DNA of 64,000 bases, from positions 1-64,000 of the forward strand of contig CAVUNV010000006.1 of NCBI GenBank assembly GCA_963742925.1, read 5' to 3'. The notes under the pieces were generated by a model that made no database searches, was not told where the DNA came from, and was given only the letters and a program-made list of their open reading frames with translations. The first letter of the stretch is position 1, and each line of letters opens with the position of its first letter. Of this stretch, positions 31,296 through 40,348 are shown piece after piece. Source of the stretch: PALSA-612 sp963742925. GTDB taxonomy: Bacteria > Actinomycetota > Thermoleophilia > Gaiellales > Gaiellaceae. A program made the translations under genes and the position numbers.

Positions 31296-32281
31296 TCAGG
31301 GGTGGGCTGCGAGCTCCGCGACTCCCGGCACCGTTCCGGCCGCGGTGAGTCGCTGCAGCGAACCGGCCTTCAGGTACCGGTCGAGGAAGGCGATCGTGAC
31401 GCGTTCGACGATCGCGAGCTGAGGCTGCTCGTAGGTGTAGGGAGCGAGATGCTTCGCCCGGAGCAGGGTGAGCAGGAACCTCGGCCGGGAGGCGACGTCG
31501 TAGAAGGCGTCCGTGTACTTCGGCGGGTTGAGCTTGTCGGCCGTGCCCTGCGTCGCGAGCAGGGCGGGACTTCCCGGCGGGAACGTGTACCGGCCGACCC
31601 CTGACATCTCGGCGCCGGAGAGGATCAGGGCGGCCCCGATGCGGGGGTCGCGGAAGCGGCTGTTGTAGGCCGCTGCGAGTGCTGTCTCGGCGCCGTCGGA
31701 GTGGCCGGCGACGGCGATGCGGGTCGGGTCGATCATGCCGTCCAGGGGGTCGGCCGGGTTCCCGGCGGCGGCGAGGAGCTGCGAGACGACGAAGCGCAGG
31801 TCGGCGGGCTGGTTTATGAGGTCGTCCTCCGTCGGACGGCCCGGAGCATTTGCATTCGAGAGCGGGAAGACCGGCGCGGCGACGACGTAGCCGGCAGCTG
31901 CCCATGCCCGGAGCAACCGTCCGTACGTGGCCGGCGTGACCTTGTAGCCGTGACCGAAGACGACAAGCGGAAACGGGCCGGCGGAGCTTGCGGGTCGCTC
32001 CGGGACGATCGGTTCCCGACGGCCTGCCGACCGCCGGATAGCGGACGTAGGTGACGAGCGGACGCGGTTCCTTCCTGCCGCCCGGCAACCGGATCGTCCG
32101 CGTCTGATCGACCAGCGGCAGGATGCGCAGCCCGACCGCGTACGGCGGGGCCGGGGCCGCAGGCGCCGCCGCGCCCCGATCCACGAAGCCCGGCGACGAG
32201 GCCGGCGGCGAGCACGAGCACGACCACGACCAGGCCGAGCAGTCGCGGCTGCGGTGCCCCTCTCGGATCGTCAGGCGGCAC
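31296..32281 (-). CDS. Secreted or membrane-tethered alpha/beta hydrolase, frameshifted
   Basis: The N-terminus (MPPDDPRGAPQPRLLGLVVV) leads into a membrane helix, then an alpha/beta-hydrolase. Visible motifs are PLVVFGHGY (oxyanion loop), AVAGHSDGAETALA (nucleophile elbow Ser in GHSDGA), ATQGTADKLNPP (acid loop), and AKHLAPYTYE (catalytic His region). This matches the dienelactone hydrolase/chlorophyllase-like group. Two frameshifts near 32180 and 31990 break the N-terminal third. The full protein would be about 325 residues. It follows the exported protein gene by 14 bases in the same direction. Confidence 0.75.
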
Positions 32282-32398
32282 GGGAACGGCGAGGATAGCG
32301 GGGCGAGGGCGGTCTTAACGCCTGCGACATCAAAGGGCTACGTGCGCAACACAACCAATTCGGCCGGATGCCGTTCTACGTGTGGAGACATTCGCCGG

Positions 32399-32614
32399 AT
32401 GGCCACGAAACCCCGCTCACAGGAACCTCCGCTCGACCAGGACGAGCAGCGCAGCTGCCCGTTCGGTCACGACATGCGGCGCGAGGAGATCAGGATCGCG
32501 CCGACGCGGATCGTCCGGCCGGGAGGCGCCCGTAGCTGGGGACGGGGCGCGTACTACCTGCAGTGGATCTGCGACCACTGCGGCTATCGCAGCAAGCCCG
32601 AGCCCCCGGGCTAG
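32399..32614 (+). CDS. Small zinc-ribbon-like protein
   Basis: This 71-residue protein starts at ATG 32399 (MATKPRSQEPPLDQDEQRSC). It has two potential metal-binding knuckles: CPFGHDM near residue 20 and CDHCGYR near residue 58, separated by a basic stretch with GGARSWGRGAYYLQW. This spacing suggests a single zinc-ribbon fold with Cys/His/Cys/Cys ligands. It lies 38 bases before typA on the same strand, so it may share that transcript. Confidence 0.65.
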   Translation: MATKPRSQEPPLDQDEQRSCPFGHDMRREEIRIAPTRIVRPGGARSWGRGAYYLQWICDHCGYRSKPEPPG

Positions 32615-32652
32615 CCGGCAGCCCGGGAGCGCCGGGCCGGTACGCTCGATAC

Positions 32653-34497
32653 GTGCCGGTTCGCTCGACCATCCGTAACGTCGCCATCGTCGCCCACGTC
32701 GACCACGGCAAGACGACCCTCGTCGACGCGCTGCTCTGGCAGTCCGGCGCCTTCCGCGCCAACCAGGACGTCGCCGAGCGCGTGCTCGACACCGGCGACC
32801 TCGAGCGCGAGAAGGGGATCACGATCCTCGCCAAGAACACCGCCGTCCGCTACGGCGACGTCAAGATCAACATCGTCGATACGCCGGGGCATGCGGACTT
32901 CGGCGGCGAGGTCGAGCGGGGCCTGACGATGGTCGACGGCGTCCTCCTGCTCGTCGACGCGAGCGAGGGGCCGCTGCCGCAGACACGCTTCGTGCTGCGC
33001 AAGGCGCTCGAGGCCCGGCTTCCGGTCGTGCTCGTCGTCAACAAGGTCGACCGCCCCGACGCGCGGATCGCCGAGGTCGTGGACGAGGTGTACGCGCTCT
33101 TCCTCGATCTCGACGCCGACGAGAGCCAGATCGACTTCCCGATCGTCTACTGCAACGCGCGCGCCGGCCATGCCTCGCTCGATCCCGACCCGGGGAGCCT
33201 CAGCGCAGATCTGCAGCCGCTCCTCGACCTGATCGTCGAGCACATCCCGCCGCCGGTCTACGAGGAAGGGCACCCGCTGCAGGCGCTCGTCACGAATCTC
33301 GACGCGTCGCCGTACGTGGGTCGCCTGGCGCTCTGCCGCGTGGTGCAGGGCACGATCCGGCGGGCTCAGCAGGTCGCCTGGTGCCGCGCCGACGGGACGA
33401 TCGAGCGGGTGAAGGTCACCGAGCTGTACGTGAGCGAGGCGCTCGATCGAGTCGACGCGGACGAGGCCGGGCCGGGCGAGCTGATCGCTGTCGCCGGCAT
33501 CCCCGAGGTGATGATCGGCGAGACGCTCGCCGACCCGCTCGATCCGCGTCCGCTGCCGGTGATCTCGGTCGACGAGCCGTCGCTCTCGATGACGGTCGGC
33601 ATCAACACATCGCCACTCGCGGGCCTCGACGGAGCGAAGGTCACGGCGCGCCTGATCGAGAACCGGCTCGCAGCCGAGCTCGTGGGCAACGTCTCGCTCC
33701 GCCTCCTCCCCACCGACCGGCCCGACACGTGGGAGGTTCAGGGCCGCGGCGAGCTGCAGCTCGCGGTGCTGATCGAGCAGATGCGCCGCGAGGGCTTCGA
33801 GCTGACCGTCGGCAAGCCGGAGGTCCTGACGCGCACGATCGACGGGAAGCTGCACGAGCCGGTCGAGCGCGTCTCGGTCGACGCCCCGGAGGAGTATCTC
33901 GGCGTCGTCACGCAGCTCTTCGCCCTTCGCAAGGGCCGGACGGAGGCGCTCGTCAACCACGGCACGGGCTGGGTGCGCCTGGATGTCGTCGTCCCGGCGC
34001 GCGGCCTGATCGGCTTCCGCACCGAGTTCCTCACCGAGACGCGCGGCACCGGCATCCTCCACCACGTCTTCGAGCGCTTCGAGCCCTGGCACGGCGAGTT
34101 CCGCATGCGGCCGACCGGGAGCCTCGTCGCCGACCGGTCCGGCAAGACGACGTCGTTCGCGCTGTTCAACCTGCAGGAGCGCGGCTCGATGTTCGTCGGG
34201 CCCGGTATCGACGTCTACGAGGGGATGATCGTCGGCGAGAACTCGCGCGCGGGAGACCTCGACGTCAACGCCACCAAGGAGAAGAAGCTGACCAACATGC
34301 GCTCGTCCACGTCCGACGAGCTCGTCCGGCTGATCCCGCCGCGGGCGCTGTCCCTCGACCAGGCGCTCGAGCTGATCGGCCCGGACGAGTGCGTCGAGGT
34401 GACCCCGCTCAACGTGCGCCTGCGCAAGCTCGAGCTCTCCGCGCAGGGCCGCCAGACGGTCGCGAGCCGCAAGGCGCGCGGGCTGGCGGCGGTGTAG
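32653..34497 (+). CDS. typA: Ribosome-associated GTPase TypA/BipA
   Basis: The protein has 614 residues, the usual length. GTPase motifs are IVAHVDHGKTTLVD (G1), DTPGHADFGGEVERG (G3) and VVNKVDRPDARI (G4), with the REKGITI segment (G2 side) at about 60. The C-terminal TypA-specific part runs through GRGELQLAVLIEQMRREGFE and SSTSDELVRLIPPR to NVRLRKLEL. GTG 32653 was chosen because it gives RSTIRNVAIVAHVDHG right at the start. TypA supports translation and ribosome assembly under stress. The next gene, greA, starts 2 bases after the stop. Confidence 0.97.
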   Translation: MPVRSTIRNVAIVAHVDHGKTTLVDALLWQSGAFRANQDVAERVLDTGDLEREKGITILAKNTAVRYGDVKINIVDTPGHADFGGEVERGLTMVDGVLLLVDASEGPLPQTRFVLRKALEARLPVVLVVNKVDRPDARIAEVVDEVYALFLDLDADESQIDFPIVYCNARAGHASLDPDPGSLSADLQPLLDLIVEHIPPPVYEEGHPLQALVTNLDASPYVGRLALCRVVQGTIRRAQQVAWCRADGTIERVKVTELYVSEALDRVDADEAGPGELIAVAGIPEVMIGETLADPLDPRPLPVISVDEPSLSMTVGINTSPLAGLDGAKVTARLIENRLAAELVGNVSLRLLPTDRPDTWEVQGRGELQLAVLIEQMRREGFELTVGKPEVLTRTIDGKLHEPVERVSVDAPEEYLGVVTQLFALRKGRTEALVNHGTGWVRLDVVVPARGLIGFRTEFLTETRGTGILHHVFERFEPWHGEFRMRPTGSLVADRSGKTTSFALFNLQERGSMFVGPGIDVYEGMIVGENSRAGDLDVNATKEKKLTNMRSSTSDELVRLIPPRALSLDQALELIGPDECVEVTPLNVRLRKLELSAQGRQTVASRKARGLAAV

Positions 34498-34499
34498 CG

Positions 34500-34961
34500 A
34501 TGGGCGACCACATGACCGCGGAGCAGCACGCGAAGCTCACCGCGGAGCTTGCCGAGCTCGAGGGGCCGAAGCGCCAGGAGATCATCGAGGCGATCAAGGT
34601 GGCGCGCGGCCACGGCGACCTGTCGGAGAACTTCGAGTACCACGCGGCGAAGAACGAGCAGGGCCTGCTCGAGCACCGGATCGGGATCCTCCGCGACCGG
34701 CTCTCCCACGCGGAGATCGTCGCGGACGGCAACGCGGAGGCGGTCTCGATCGGCTCACACGTCGTCGTCTCGGACGAGGCCGGCGAGCGGTTCGAGGTCG
34801 AGCTGTCCGCCCTCGGCGGCGCCGGCACCGTGTCGCCGTCGTCGCCGCTCGGCGCCGCGCTCCTCGGGCGCAACGTCGGCGACGCGGTCGACGTCCAGGC
34901 GCCGCGCGGCGCATGGAAGGCGACGATCGTCGAGATCCGGGCTAGCGGAGCCGGCGAGTAG
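34500..34961 (+). CDS. greA: Transcription elongation factor GreA
   Basis: The protein has 153 residues. The N-terminal coiled coil includes RGHGDLSENFEYHAAKNEQG, whose acidic tip residues Asp and Glu (GDLSEN) enter the RNA polymerase active site to stimulate transcript cleavage. The C-terminal FKBP-like domain carries SHVVVSDEAGERFEVEL and SPLGAALLGRNVGDAVDV. It begins 2 bases after typA, so the two are almost certainly co-transcribed. Its last 20 bases overlap the convergent CHAD gene. Confidence 0.96.
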   Translation: MGDHMTAEQHAKLTAELAELEGPKRQEIIEAIKVARGHGDLSENFEYHAAKNEQGLLEHRIGILRDRLSHAEIVADGNAEAVSIGSHVVVSDEAGERFEVELSALGGAGTVSPSSPLGAALLGRNVGDAVDVQAPRGAWKATIVEIRASGAGE

Positions 34962-36189
34962 CTCGTCGTAGCCGCCGCCACGCGGCCGGCAGCTCTCGCT
35001 TGAGCTCGTCCTTCTTCAACCTCTGCCGTTCGGCCAGCCGGCCGGCCACGAAAGCCGTCTGCGCGCTCGCGTCTTGCCCGGCCAGCCGGCGCAGGCGCTC
35101 CTCGGCGACGACGGCATCCTGGTGGTCGCCGAGCAGATCCTGCAGCAGCCGGGCTTCGTCGATCACCGGGCCGGTGCGCCGGGAGCGCTCACCTGCGAGC
35201 TCGGCGGCGTAGCGAACCCGTTTGACCCTGATCCGGAGTGTGTGCAGTCCGTCGTCGTCCGGTGAGTCGCCCAGCCGCTCGACCTCGTCGACGAGCTTCC
35301 GCAGCTCACGGGTGGCCCGCTTGCGCAGAGAGATCCTGACCGGTCGGCCTACGACCTCGATCGGGAGGGCCAGCTTGTCGAGCAGGAGCAGGTAGGCGGG
35401 ATCGTCGAGCACGCGGATGAGCTCCCTTCGGACGTCCCCGCGTTCCGACTCGAGCTCGGCGAGCAGGGCCTCTCCACCCCGCCGCTCGCCGGCGTCGAGG
35501 CCCTCCAGCTCCGCTCGGAGCCACCCGATCAGGACGTCGAGATCGCGCACCGGGCCGCTCGCTCCGGCCAGCGTCCTCAGCCCGGCTCGAACGTCTGCCT
35601 CCCAGGCAGGATCGAACACCGTGCGGGCCACCCGCAGGAACGCGCGCAGCCGGCGGCTCGCGACGCGCAGCTTGTGCAGGTTCTCGGGATCGTCACCGAG
35701 CCGGCTTCCCGGGTCGTGCCGGAGGAGCTCCCGCCGCTGCGCCCAGACCTGCTCCTGCAAGCGGGCGACGTCGGCGTTGTTCACCTGCCACGGCACCGTC
35801 TGCAGGCTCTGGCGACCACCGACGGCGCGGAGCAGCTCCGCGATCCGTGCCGGCGGATCGTCTCGCAACGCCTCACCGTGGGCCTCGACCGTCTCGCCGC
35901 GGTGCAAAGTCAGCCTCCAGATCAGCGAGTCCCCGACGCTGCGCCGCTCGAGGCTGACGCCGTACGCCTTGAGTCGCAGGTCGGGTGTGTCGAGAAAGAC
36001 GCTGCTGCGATCCCCGTGGCTCGCCTTCGAATCCCGTCTCGACGACTCTCGTGCCGCCGCGGCGAGCTCGGGTGAGACGAGCGCCAACTCGGGGCTGATC
36101 GGTCCGAGCTCCGCCACGGCTCGTGGAACGAGGCGAAGCCGTGGATGGCCCTTCTGCGGTGCGCCAGGAATGGGAGCGTCCGGTTCCAT
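34942..36189 (-). CDS. CYTH-like/CHAD domain protein
   Basis: The protein has 415 residues. An N-terminal CYTH-like part (VFLDTPDLRLKAYGVSLERR, then SLIWRLTLHRGE) resembles the triphosphate tunnel fold but lacks the usual ExExK start. The CHAD domain follows: DDPENLHKLRVASRRLRAFL near 170 and DDDGLHTLRIRVKRVRYAAE near 325, the two conserved His/Arg/Lys helices that bind polyphosphate. CHAD proteins associate with polyphosphate granules or phosphate metabolism. It ends inside the last 20 bases of greA on the opposite strand. Confidence 0.88.
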   Translation of the reverse strand: MEPDAPIPGAPQKGHPRLRLVPRAVAELGPISPELALVSPELAAAARESSRRDSKASHGDRSSVFLDTPDLRLKAYGVSLERRSVGDSLIWRLTLHRGETVEAHGEALRDDPPARIAELLRAVGGRQSLQTVPWQVNNADVARLQEQVWAQRRELLRHDPGSRLGDDPENLHKLRVASRRLRAFLRVARTVFDPAWEADVRAGLRTLAGASGPVRDLDVLIGWLRAELEGLDAGERRGGEALLAELESERGDVRRELIRVLDDPAYLLLLDKLALPIEVVGRPVRISLRKRATRELRKLVDEVERLGDSPDDDGLHTLRIRVKRVRYAAELAGERSRRTGPVIDEARLLQDLLGDHQDAVVAEERLRRLAGQDASAQTAFVAGRLAERQRLKKDELKRELPAAWRRLRRATRRLR

Positions 36190-36248
36190 CAGTCCAGGCC
36201 GATCATCGTAAGGCCCGGGGTCCTCCTCGACGCGTTAGCCTGGTCAGC

Positions 36249-36632
36249 TTGGACCGGGATCCCGACCTCAACGTCGTCGGCGGCACGCTGCTCACCTGCT
36301 CGGCCGAGCCGGTGACCGGCTTCTTCCGGGACGGCTGCTGCGCCACGGGGCCGGAGGACGTGGGCAGCCACACGGTCTGCTGCGTCACCACGGCCGAGTT
36401 CCTCGAGTTCAGCCTCCGCGCCGGGAACGATCTGTCGACGCCCCGGCCCGAGTGGGGATTCCCGGGGCTCCAGCCCGGCGATCGCTGGTGCGTCTGCGCG
36501 GAGCGATGGCTCGAGGCGCATCACGCGGGCTTTGCGCCGCCCGTCGTGCTCGGCGCAACGCACGCCCGCGCACTGGAGATCGTCCCGATCGAGGTGCTGA
36601 GCTCGTACGCGTATCAGCCCGAAGCGGTCTGA
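36249..36632 (+). CDS. DUF2237 family protein
   Basis: This 127-residue protein matches DUF2237 closely: NVVGGTLLTCSAEPVTGFFR, DGCCATGPEDVGSHTVCCV, TTAEFLEFSLRAGNDLSTP, FPGLQPGDRWCVCAERWLEA, and PPVVLGATHARALEIVPIEV. Several conserved cysteines (CC, CC, CVC) suggest metal binding or redox sensitivity, but the function is unknown. TTG 36249 is the best available start for the conserved beginning. Its end overlaps the convergent cytochrome b gene by 19 bases. Confidence 0.85.
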   Translation: MDRDPDLNVVGGTLLTCSAEPVTGFFRDGCCATGPEDVGSHTVCCVTTAEFLEFSLRAGNDLSTPRPEWGFPGLQPGDRWCVCAERWLEAHHAGFAPPVVLGATHARALEIVPIEVLSSYAYQPEAV

Positions 36633-37291
36633 GCGGCTCGCGCGTCGGCGGGCGCAGGCTCGCTCACCTCGGGGGCAACCCACTTGGAGTGATGAGCGCA
36701 GGCCCAGTCCTCACGGACGGTTCCGCGGGTCATGCCTCGCAGCGCGTGCCTCGTCGTCGGGTGGATGAGAGCCAGGTAGAGATGGCCGACGACGATCACC
36801 ACGGACACGTACATGAGCGCGTCGTGGAGGAACACTGTCCCGCCGAGCCGGAAGCGCGTGTCCCGCTCCCCGTACCAGAGCAGGAGCCCGGAGACGAAGA
36901 ACAGGGTGGCGAACGCGGCGGTCAGGATCGCGTTCACCTTCTGGCCGGCGTTGAACCGCCCCTGCGGGCTGTGCGTCTGACCGGCGAGGAAGCGGCGATC
37001 GTCACGGTCGAACACGTCGATCTCTCGCGCGGTCTCCGCCAGTGCACGACGGTTGCCGAGCAGCGAGACGAGCAGGATCGCACCCGCCCACGAGATGCCT
37101 GTCCAGAAGTGGATGTCCTTGATCAGCGGACGCCTGCTGATCGCGGTCGACAGCGACGGCAGATACAGCACGAGCCCCGAGCCGAGCAGGACGAAGAATG
37201 CGCTCGCGTGGATCCAGTGGAGCAGCCGCTCGGTCAGCGTGAACCGCTCGACGTAGCGCGGGCGGGCGGCGACGGTCGCGCTAGTAGCCAT
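36614..37291 (-). CDS. Cytochrome b561/formate-dehydrogenase-gamma-like membrane subunit
   Basis: The protein has 225 residues with four membrane helices. Heme b ligands are visible as histidines in RLLHWIHASAFFVLLGSGLV, KDIHFWTGISWAG, VFLHDALMYVSVVIVVGHLY and ALIHPTTRHALRGM. This is the di-heme quinone-reacting subunit that passes electrons to or from a partner oxidoreductase. It overlaps the upstream molybdopterin enzyme by 11 bases, so the pair forms one membrane complex, and the C-terminal tail with CAHHSKWVAPE faces the cytosol. Confidence 0.88.
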   Translation of the reverse strand: MATSATVAARPRYVERFTLTERLLHWIHASAFFVLLGSGLVLYLPSLSTAISRRPLIKDIHFWTGISWAGAILLVSLLGNRRALAETAREIDVFDRDDRRFLAGQTHSPQGRFNAGQKVNAILTAAFATLFFVSGLLLWYGERDTRFRLGGTVFLHDALMYVSVVIVVGHLYLALIHPTTRHALRGMTRGTVREDWACAHHSKWVAPEVSEPAPADARAAQTASG

Positions 37292-37958
37292 TCGAGCGCC
37301 CCACCCACGCGTCGTTGTCGTAGCCGCGTTGCTCCCAGTAGCCGGAGCCCGGCCTGGCGACGAGCTCGATCCGCTCGACCCACTTCACGTTCTTGTAGCC
37401 GTACATCTCGGGGATCACGACCCTGACGGGAGCGCCGTGCTCCTGCGGCAGCGGCTTGCCGTCCATCTCGTAGGCGAGCATCACGTCGCGCAGCGAGACC
37501 TGCCGCAGGTCGAGGTAGTCGTCGTACGGCTTCTCGGCGGAGATGAAATGCAAGGCCCCGGCCCGCGGGGTCGGCCTGGCCCGGGCGAGCAGGTCGTGGA
37601 AGCGGACGCCGCCCCAGCGGACGTTGTCGACGACCCAGCCGGTCACGCAATGGAAGGTCGAGACTTGCCGAGCTTTCGGCAGCGCGAGCAACTCGTCGTA
37701 GGAGAGCTCGAGCGGCCGCCCGACCAGCCCGTCGATCCGCAACCGCCAGCTCGCGCGGTCGAAGGACGGCATCGAGTCGGCCACCGTGTAGATCCGCCAG
37801 CCGCTCGAGGGGATGAGCCGCGTCAGACCGGTCGCGTCGGAGATCGGGTTCGTGACCTGGCTCGTCGCCCGCGAGATCGCCTTCCCGTAGAAGAGCGTGG
37901 CGACGCCCGCGCCGACGACGCCGATGAACCCGGCCCGTCCGAGTCGCCGCGCGCCCAC
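37281..37958 (-). CDS. Sulfite-oxidase-like molybdopterin oxidoreductase
   Basis: The protein has 225 residues. The N-terminus RRLGRAGFIGVVGAGVATLF is a Tat-like signal or anchor. The catalytic domain is SuoX/MsrP-type: LRIDGLVGRPLELSYDELLA, then QVSTFHCVTGWVVDNVRWGG with the molybdenum-ligand cysteine, PYDDYLDLRQ, VMLAYEMDGKPLPQEHGAPV, and VVIPEMYGYKNVKWVERIEL. It lacks the sulfite-oxidase dimerisation domain, as in MsrP. With the cytochrome b partner it resembles an MsrPQ-type system that repairs oxidised methionine on exported proteins, though the membrane subunit is of the formate-dehydrogenase type, so another substrate (sulfite, nitrate-like) is possible. Confidence 0.85.
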   Translation of the reverse strand: MGARRLGRAGFIGVVGAGVATLFYGKAISRATSQVTNPISDATGLTRLIPSSGWRIYTVADSMPSFDRASWRLRIDGLVGRPLELSYDELLALPKARQVSTFHCVTGWVVDNVRWGGVRFHDLLARARPTPRAGALHFISAEKPYDDYLDLRQVSLRDVMLAYEMDGKPLPQEHGAPVRVVIPEMYGYKNVKWVERIELVARPGSGYWEQRGYDNDAWVGRSNGY

Positions 37959-38010
37959 GATTTTCGCGCGGCGACTCGGGTAGCTGATGAGGATCAGGCA
38001 TCGGTCTCGC

Positions 38011-38436
38011 CTACATGTGTGCCATGCCGGCGAACAGCTTGCCGCGCAGGTCGCCCGGGTGGCCCGTCGTGTCGACGAATACCCAGTAGGAGCCGGGCTT
38101 CGTCTCCAGGTGCTCGAGCGTCATCGCCGACGCCTTCACACAGCCCTTCTTCGTATATGTCTTGCCCAGCCGGACGAGAACCACGCCCGTCTGCCCGACA
38201 TGGATCGAAGCTCCGGTGATCCCCTTGGTCGCGAGATCGAACGTCCAGCACAGCTGCCCCGACTTTGCCTTCACCTGCAGGTTGACCACACCGTGCTCTC
38301 CCATGCCCGCGAGCTTCGCTCCCAGCTCCGGGTGCATCTGGCTCGCCCGCGCAGCGGACGCCGCCGGCACCGCGAGCGCCAGCGCAGCGCCCGTGGCCAC
38401 CGCGATCCGTACAGCATTTCGACTCAACCGGTTCAC
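38011..38436 (-). CDS. Exported CHRD-domain protein
   Basis: The protein has 141 residues with a signal peptide (VRIAVATGAALALAVPAASA). A single CHRD domain covers the rest: GEHGVVNLQVKAKSGQLCWT, ASIHVGQTGVVLVRLGKTY, and VFVDTTGHPGDLRGKLFAGM. CHRD is named from chordin but is common in bacterial secreted proteins with no fixed function. Two cysteines could form a disulfide. It is divergent from the two-component pair 120 bases away. Confidence 0.85.
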   Translation of the reverse strand: MNRLSRNAVRIAVATGAALALAVPAASAARASQMHPELGAKLAGMGEHGVVNLQVKAKSGQLCWTFDLATKGITGASIHVGQTGVVLVRLGKTYTKKGCVKASAMTLEHLETKPGSYWVFVDTTGHPGDLRGKLFAGMAHM

Positions 38437-38492
38437 TCGTTCCCCCTCTGTCGATTCCGGGCGACCGTAGCCGCCGCGGAACCGCAGGCACC

Positions 38493-38513
38493 ATTACGAA
38501 ACGCTGAAGTAAT
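38493..38513. promoter_or_regulatory. Short inverted repeat between divergent CHRD and regulator genes
   Basis: ATTAC-11 bases-GTAAT is the only symmetric element in the 120-base gap. The region is also locally AT-richer (ACCTTTAAGAACTT), as expected for a promoter. A site for the adjacent OmpR-type regulator is possible but unproven. Confidence 0.25.
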
Positions 38514-38557
38514 CGACCTTTAAGAACTTGGCCTCCCCACCCCTCGACAATGAGCAG

Positions 38558-39235
38558 ATGAGCACGGTCCTCGTCGTCGACGACGAGCCCATCGTTCGCG
38601 ACGTCGTCGTTCGCTACCTGGAGCAGGAGGGCTACCGGACGCTCCAGGCGGGGGACGGCGAAACGGCCCGTCTCCTGCTCGAGCAGGAGACGCCGAGCCT
38701 GGTCGTGCTCGATCTGATGCTGCCGGGCACGGACGGGCTCGCGCTCTGCCGCTGGATCCGGGCGCACTCGGAGCTGCCGGTGATCATGGTCACCGCTCTC
38801 GGCGAGGAGTCGGACCGGCTGGCCGGGCTCGAGCTCGGCGCCGACGACTACCTGACGAAGCCGTTCTCCCCCCGCGAGCTGGTAGCACGGGTGAAGGCCG
38901 TCCTGCGGAGAACGTCGCCGACCGCGGCGAAGGCGGAGCAAATCGAGGTGGGCGAGCTGCTCGTCGACGCGGGCAGACGCGAGGTGCACAGGCGCGGGCT
39001 GCCGCTGAAGCTGACGGCGCTCGAGTTCGATCTGCTCTGGTTCCTCGCCGGCCACCCGAACCGGGTCTTCTCCCGCCAGCAGCTGATGCAGCGGGTCTGG
39101 GGCTACACGTCGGTGCTCGACACCGGAACCGTCACCGTCCACGTCCGGCGGCTGCGGGAGAAGATCGAGGACGACCCGTCCCGGCCGAGGCACCTCGAGA
39201 CGGTCTGGGGCGCCGGCTACCGGTTCACGCCGTGA
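38558..39235 (+). CDS. OmpR/PhoB-type response regulator
   Basis: The protein has 225 residues. The receiver domain carries VLVVDDEPIVRDVVVRYLEQ (acidic pair), VVLDLMLPGTDGL (phospho-acceptor Asp) and LTKPFSPREL (conserved Lys). The C-terminal winged helix contains LKLTALEFDLLWFLAGHPNR and VWGYTSVLDTGTVTVHVRRL. ATG 38558 gives MSTVLVVDDEP directly; a start 30 bases upstream is possible but adds unlikely residues. It overlaps the kinase start by 4 bases (GTGA). Confidence 0.95.
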   Translation: MSTVLVVDDEPIVRDVVVRYLEQEGYRTLQAGDGETARLLLEQETPSLVVLDLMLPGTDGLALCRWIRAHSELPVIMVTALGEESDRLAGLELGADDYLTKPFSPRELVARVKAVLRRTSPTAAKAEQIEVGELLVDAGRREVHRRGLPLKLTALEFDLLWFLAGHPNRVFSRQQLMQRVWGYTSVLDTGTVTVHVRRLREKIEDDPSRPRHLETVWGAGYRFTP

Positions 39236-40305
39236 CCCAGGTCGCGCTCTTCCTCGCGCTCGGGACCCTCGCGGTCGGCCTCGGCGCGGCACTCGCCCTG
39301 CGGCTGCTGCCGACCGTTCGTCTCCAGCTGGTCGGCCTTGCCCTGCTCTCGGTCGTCCTTCCGCTCGGTGGTGTCCTCGCCTCCGGCTGGGTGATGTTCC
39401 ACATGCACGACGACGCCAAGATCCTCGCGGTCTCCTCGGCGGCGGCGCTGTCGGCCGTCGTCGGCGCGCTGCTGCTGGCCCGCTGGATCCTGAAGCCGAT
39501 CGACCGCTTGCGCGCCGCCTCGGCCGAGCTCGCGGCCGGCGATCTCTCCGCGCGCGCCCCGGAGCGAGGGCCGGGAGAGCTCGCGGAGATGGGCAGTGCC
39601 TTCAACTCGATGGCAGGCTCGATCGAGCGGCTGTTCGACGCGAGACGCGAGCTCGTCGCCTGGGCGAGCCACGACCTGCGGACGCCGCTCGCGTCGATGC
39701 AGGTGATGCTCGAGGCCATGGACGACGGGCTCGCCGACCCGGTCGAGTACCTGCCCGCCCTGCACGAGCAGGTGCGCACGCTCTCGACGCTCGTCGACGA
39801 TCTGTTCGAGCTCGCCAGGATCGACGCCGGCGTACTGACCGTCGAGATCAGGGACGCCGAGATCAACGGCCTCGTCGAGCAGTGCGTTCGCGGCGTCGAG
39901 GCCGAGGCGCGGTTGAAGCGGATCCACCTCGAGACACGGCTCGAGCAGCCGCCGCCGCGTGTGCGGTGCGCGCCGGAGAAGGTCGAGCGCGTGCTCTACA
40001 ACCTGCTGACGAACGCGCTGCGCCACACCCCCTCCGACGGGTCGATCGCGGTCGTCGTCACTCCCGACCGGCGCGACGTGACCGTGGCCGTCGAGGACAC
40101 GGGCGAAGGGGTGAGCGGGGAGGTGGGCGAGCGGATGTTCGAGCGCTTCTGGCGCGGCGAGTCGTCCCGGACATCGCCGGGCTCCGGCCTCGGCCTCGCG
40201 ATCGCCCGCGGCCTGGTCGAGGCGCAGGGAGGCCGCATCTGGGCCGAGCCCCGCTCCGAGGGCGGCGCCCGCGTCTCGTTCACGCTGCCGGCTGCAGCGG
40301 GCTAG
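39232..40305 (+). CDS. Sensor histidine kinase
   Basis: The protein has 357 residues. Two or three membrane helices at the N-terminus (VALFLALGTLAVGLGAALAL, LVGLALLSVVLPLGGVLASG, AAALSAVVGALLLARWIL) have almost no periplasmic loop, so it probably senses within or through the membrane. HAMP follows (RWILKPIDRLRAASAELAAG), then the H-box SHDLRTPLASMQVMLEAM, the N-box NLLTNALRHTPSDGSI, and the G-boxes DTGEGVSGEVG and GSGLGLAIARGLVEAQGG. It pairs with the overlapping OmpR-type regulator. The signal is unknown. Confidence 0.94.
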   Translation: MTQVALFLALGTLAVGLGAALALRLLPTVRLQLVGLALLSVVLPLGGVLASGWVMFHMHDDAKILAVSSAAALSAVVGALLLARWILKPIDRLRAASAELAAGDLSARAPERGPGELAEMGSAFNSMAGSIERLFDARRELVAWASHDLRTPLASMQVMLEAMDDGLADPVEYLPALHEQVRTLSTLVDDLFELARIDAGVLTVEIRDAEINGLVEQCVRGVEAEARLKRIHLETRLEQPPPRVRCAPEKVERVLYNLLTNALRHTPSDGSIAVVVTPDRRDVTVAVEDTGEGVSGEVGERMFERFWRGESSRTSPGSGLGLAIARGLVEAQGGRIWAEPRSEGGARVSFTLPAAAG

Positions 40306-40348
40306 GGCGCTCGGCCCGACTCGGGGCCTGGCACGTAAGATCGGCCGC

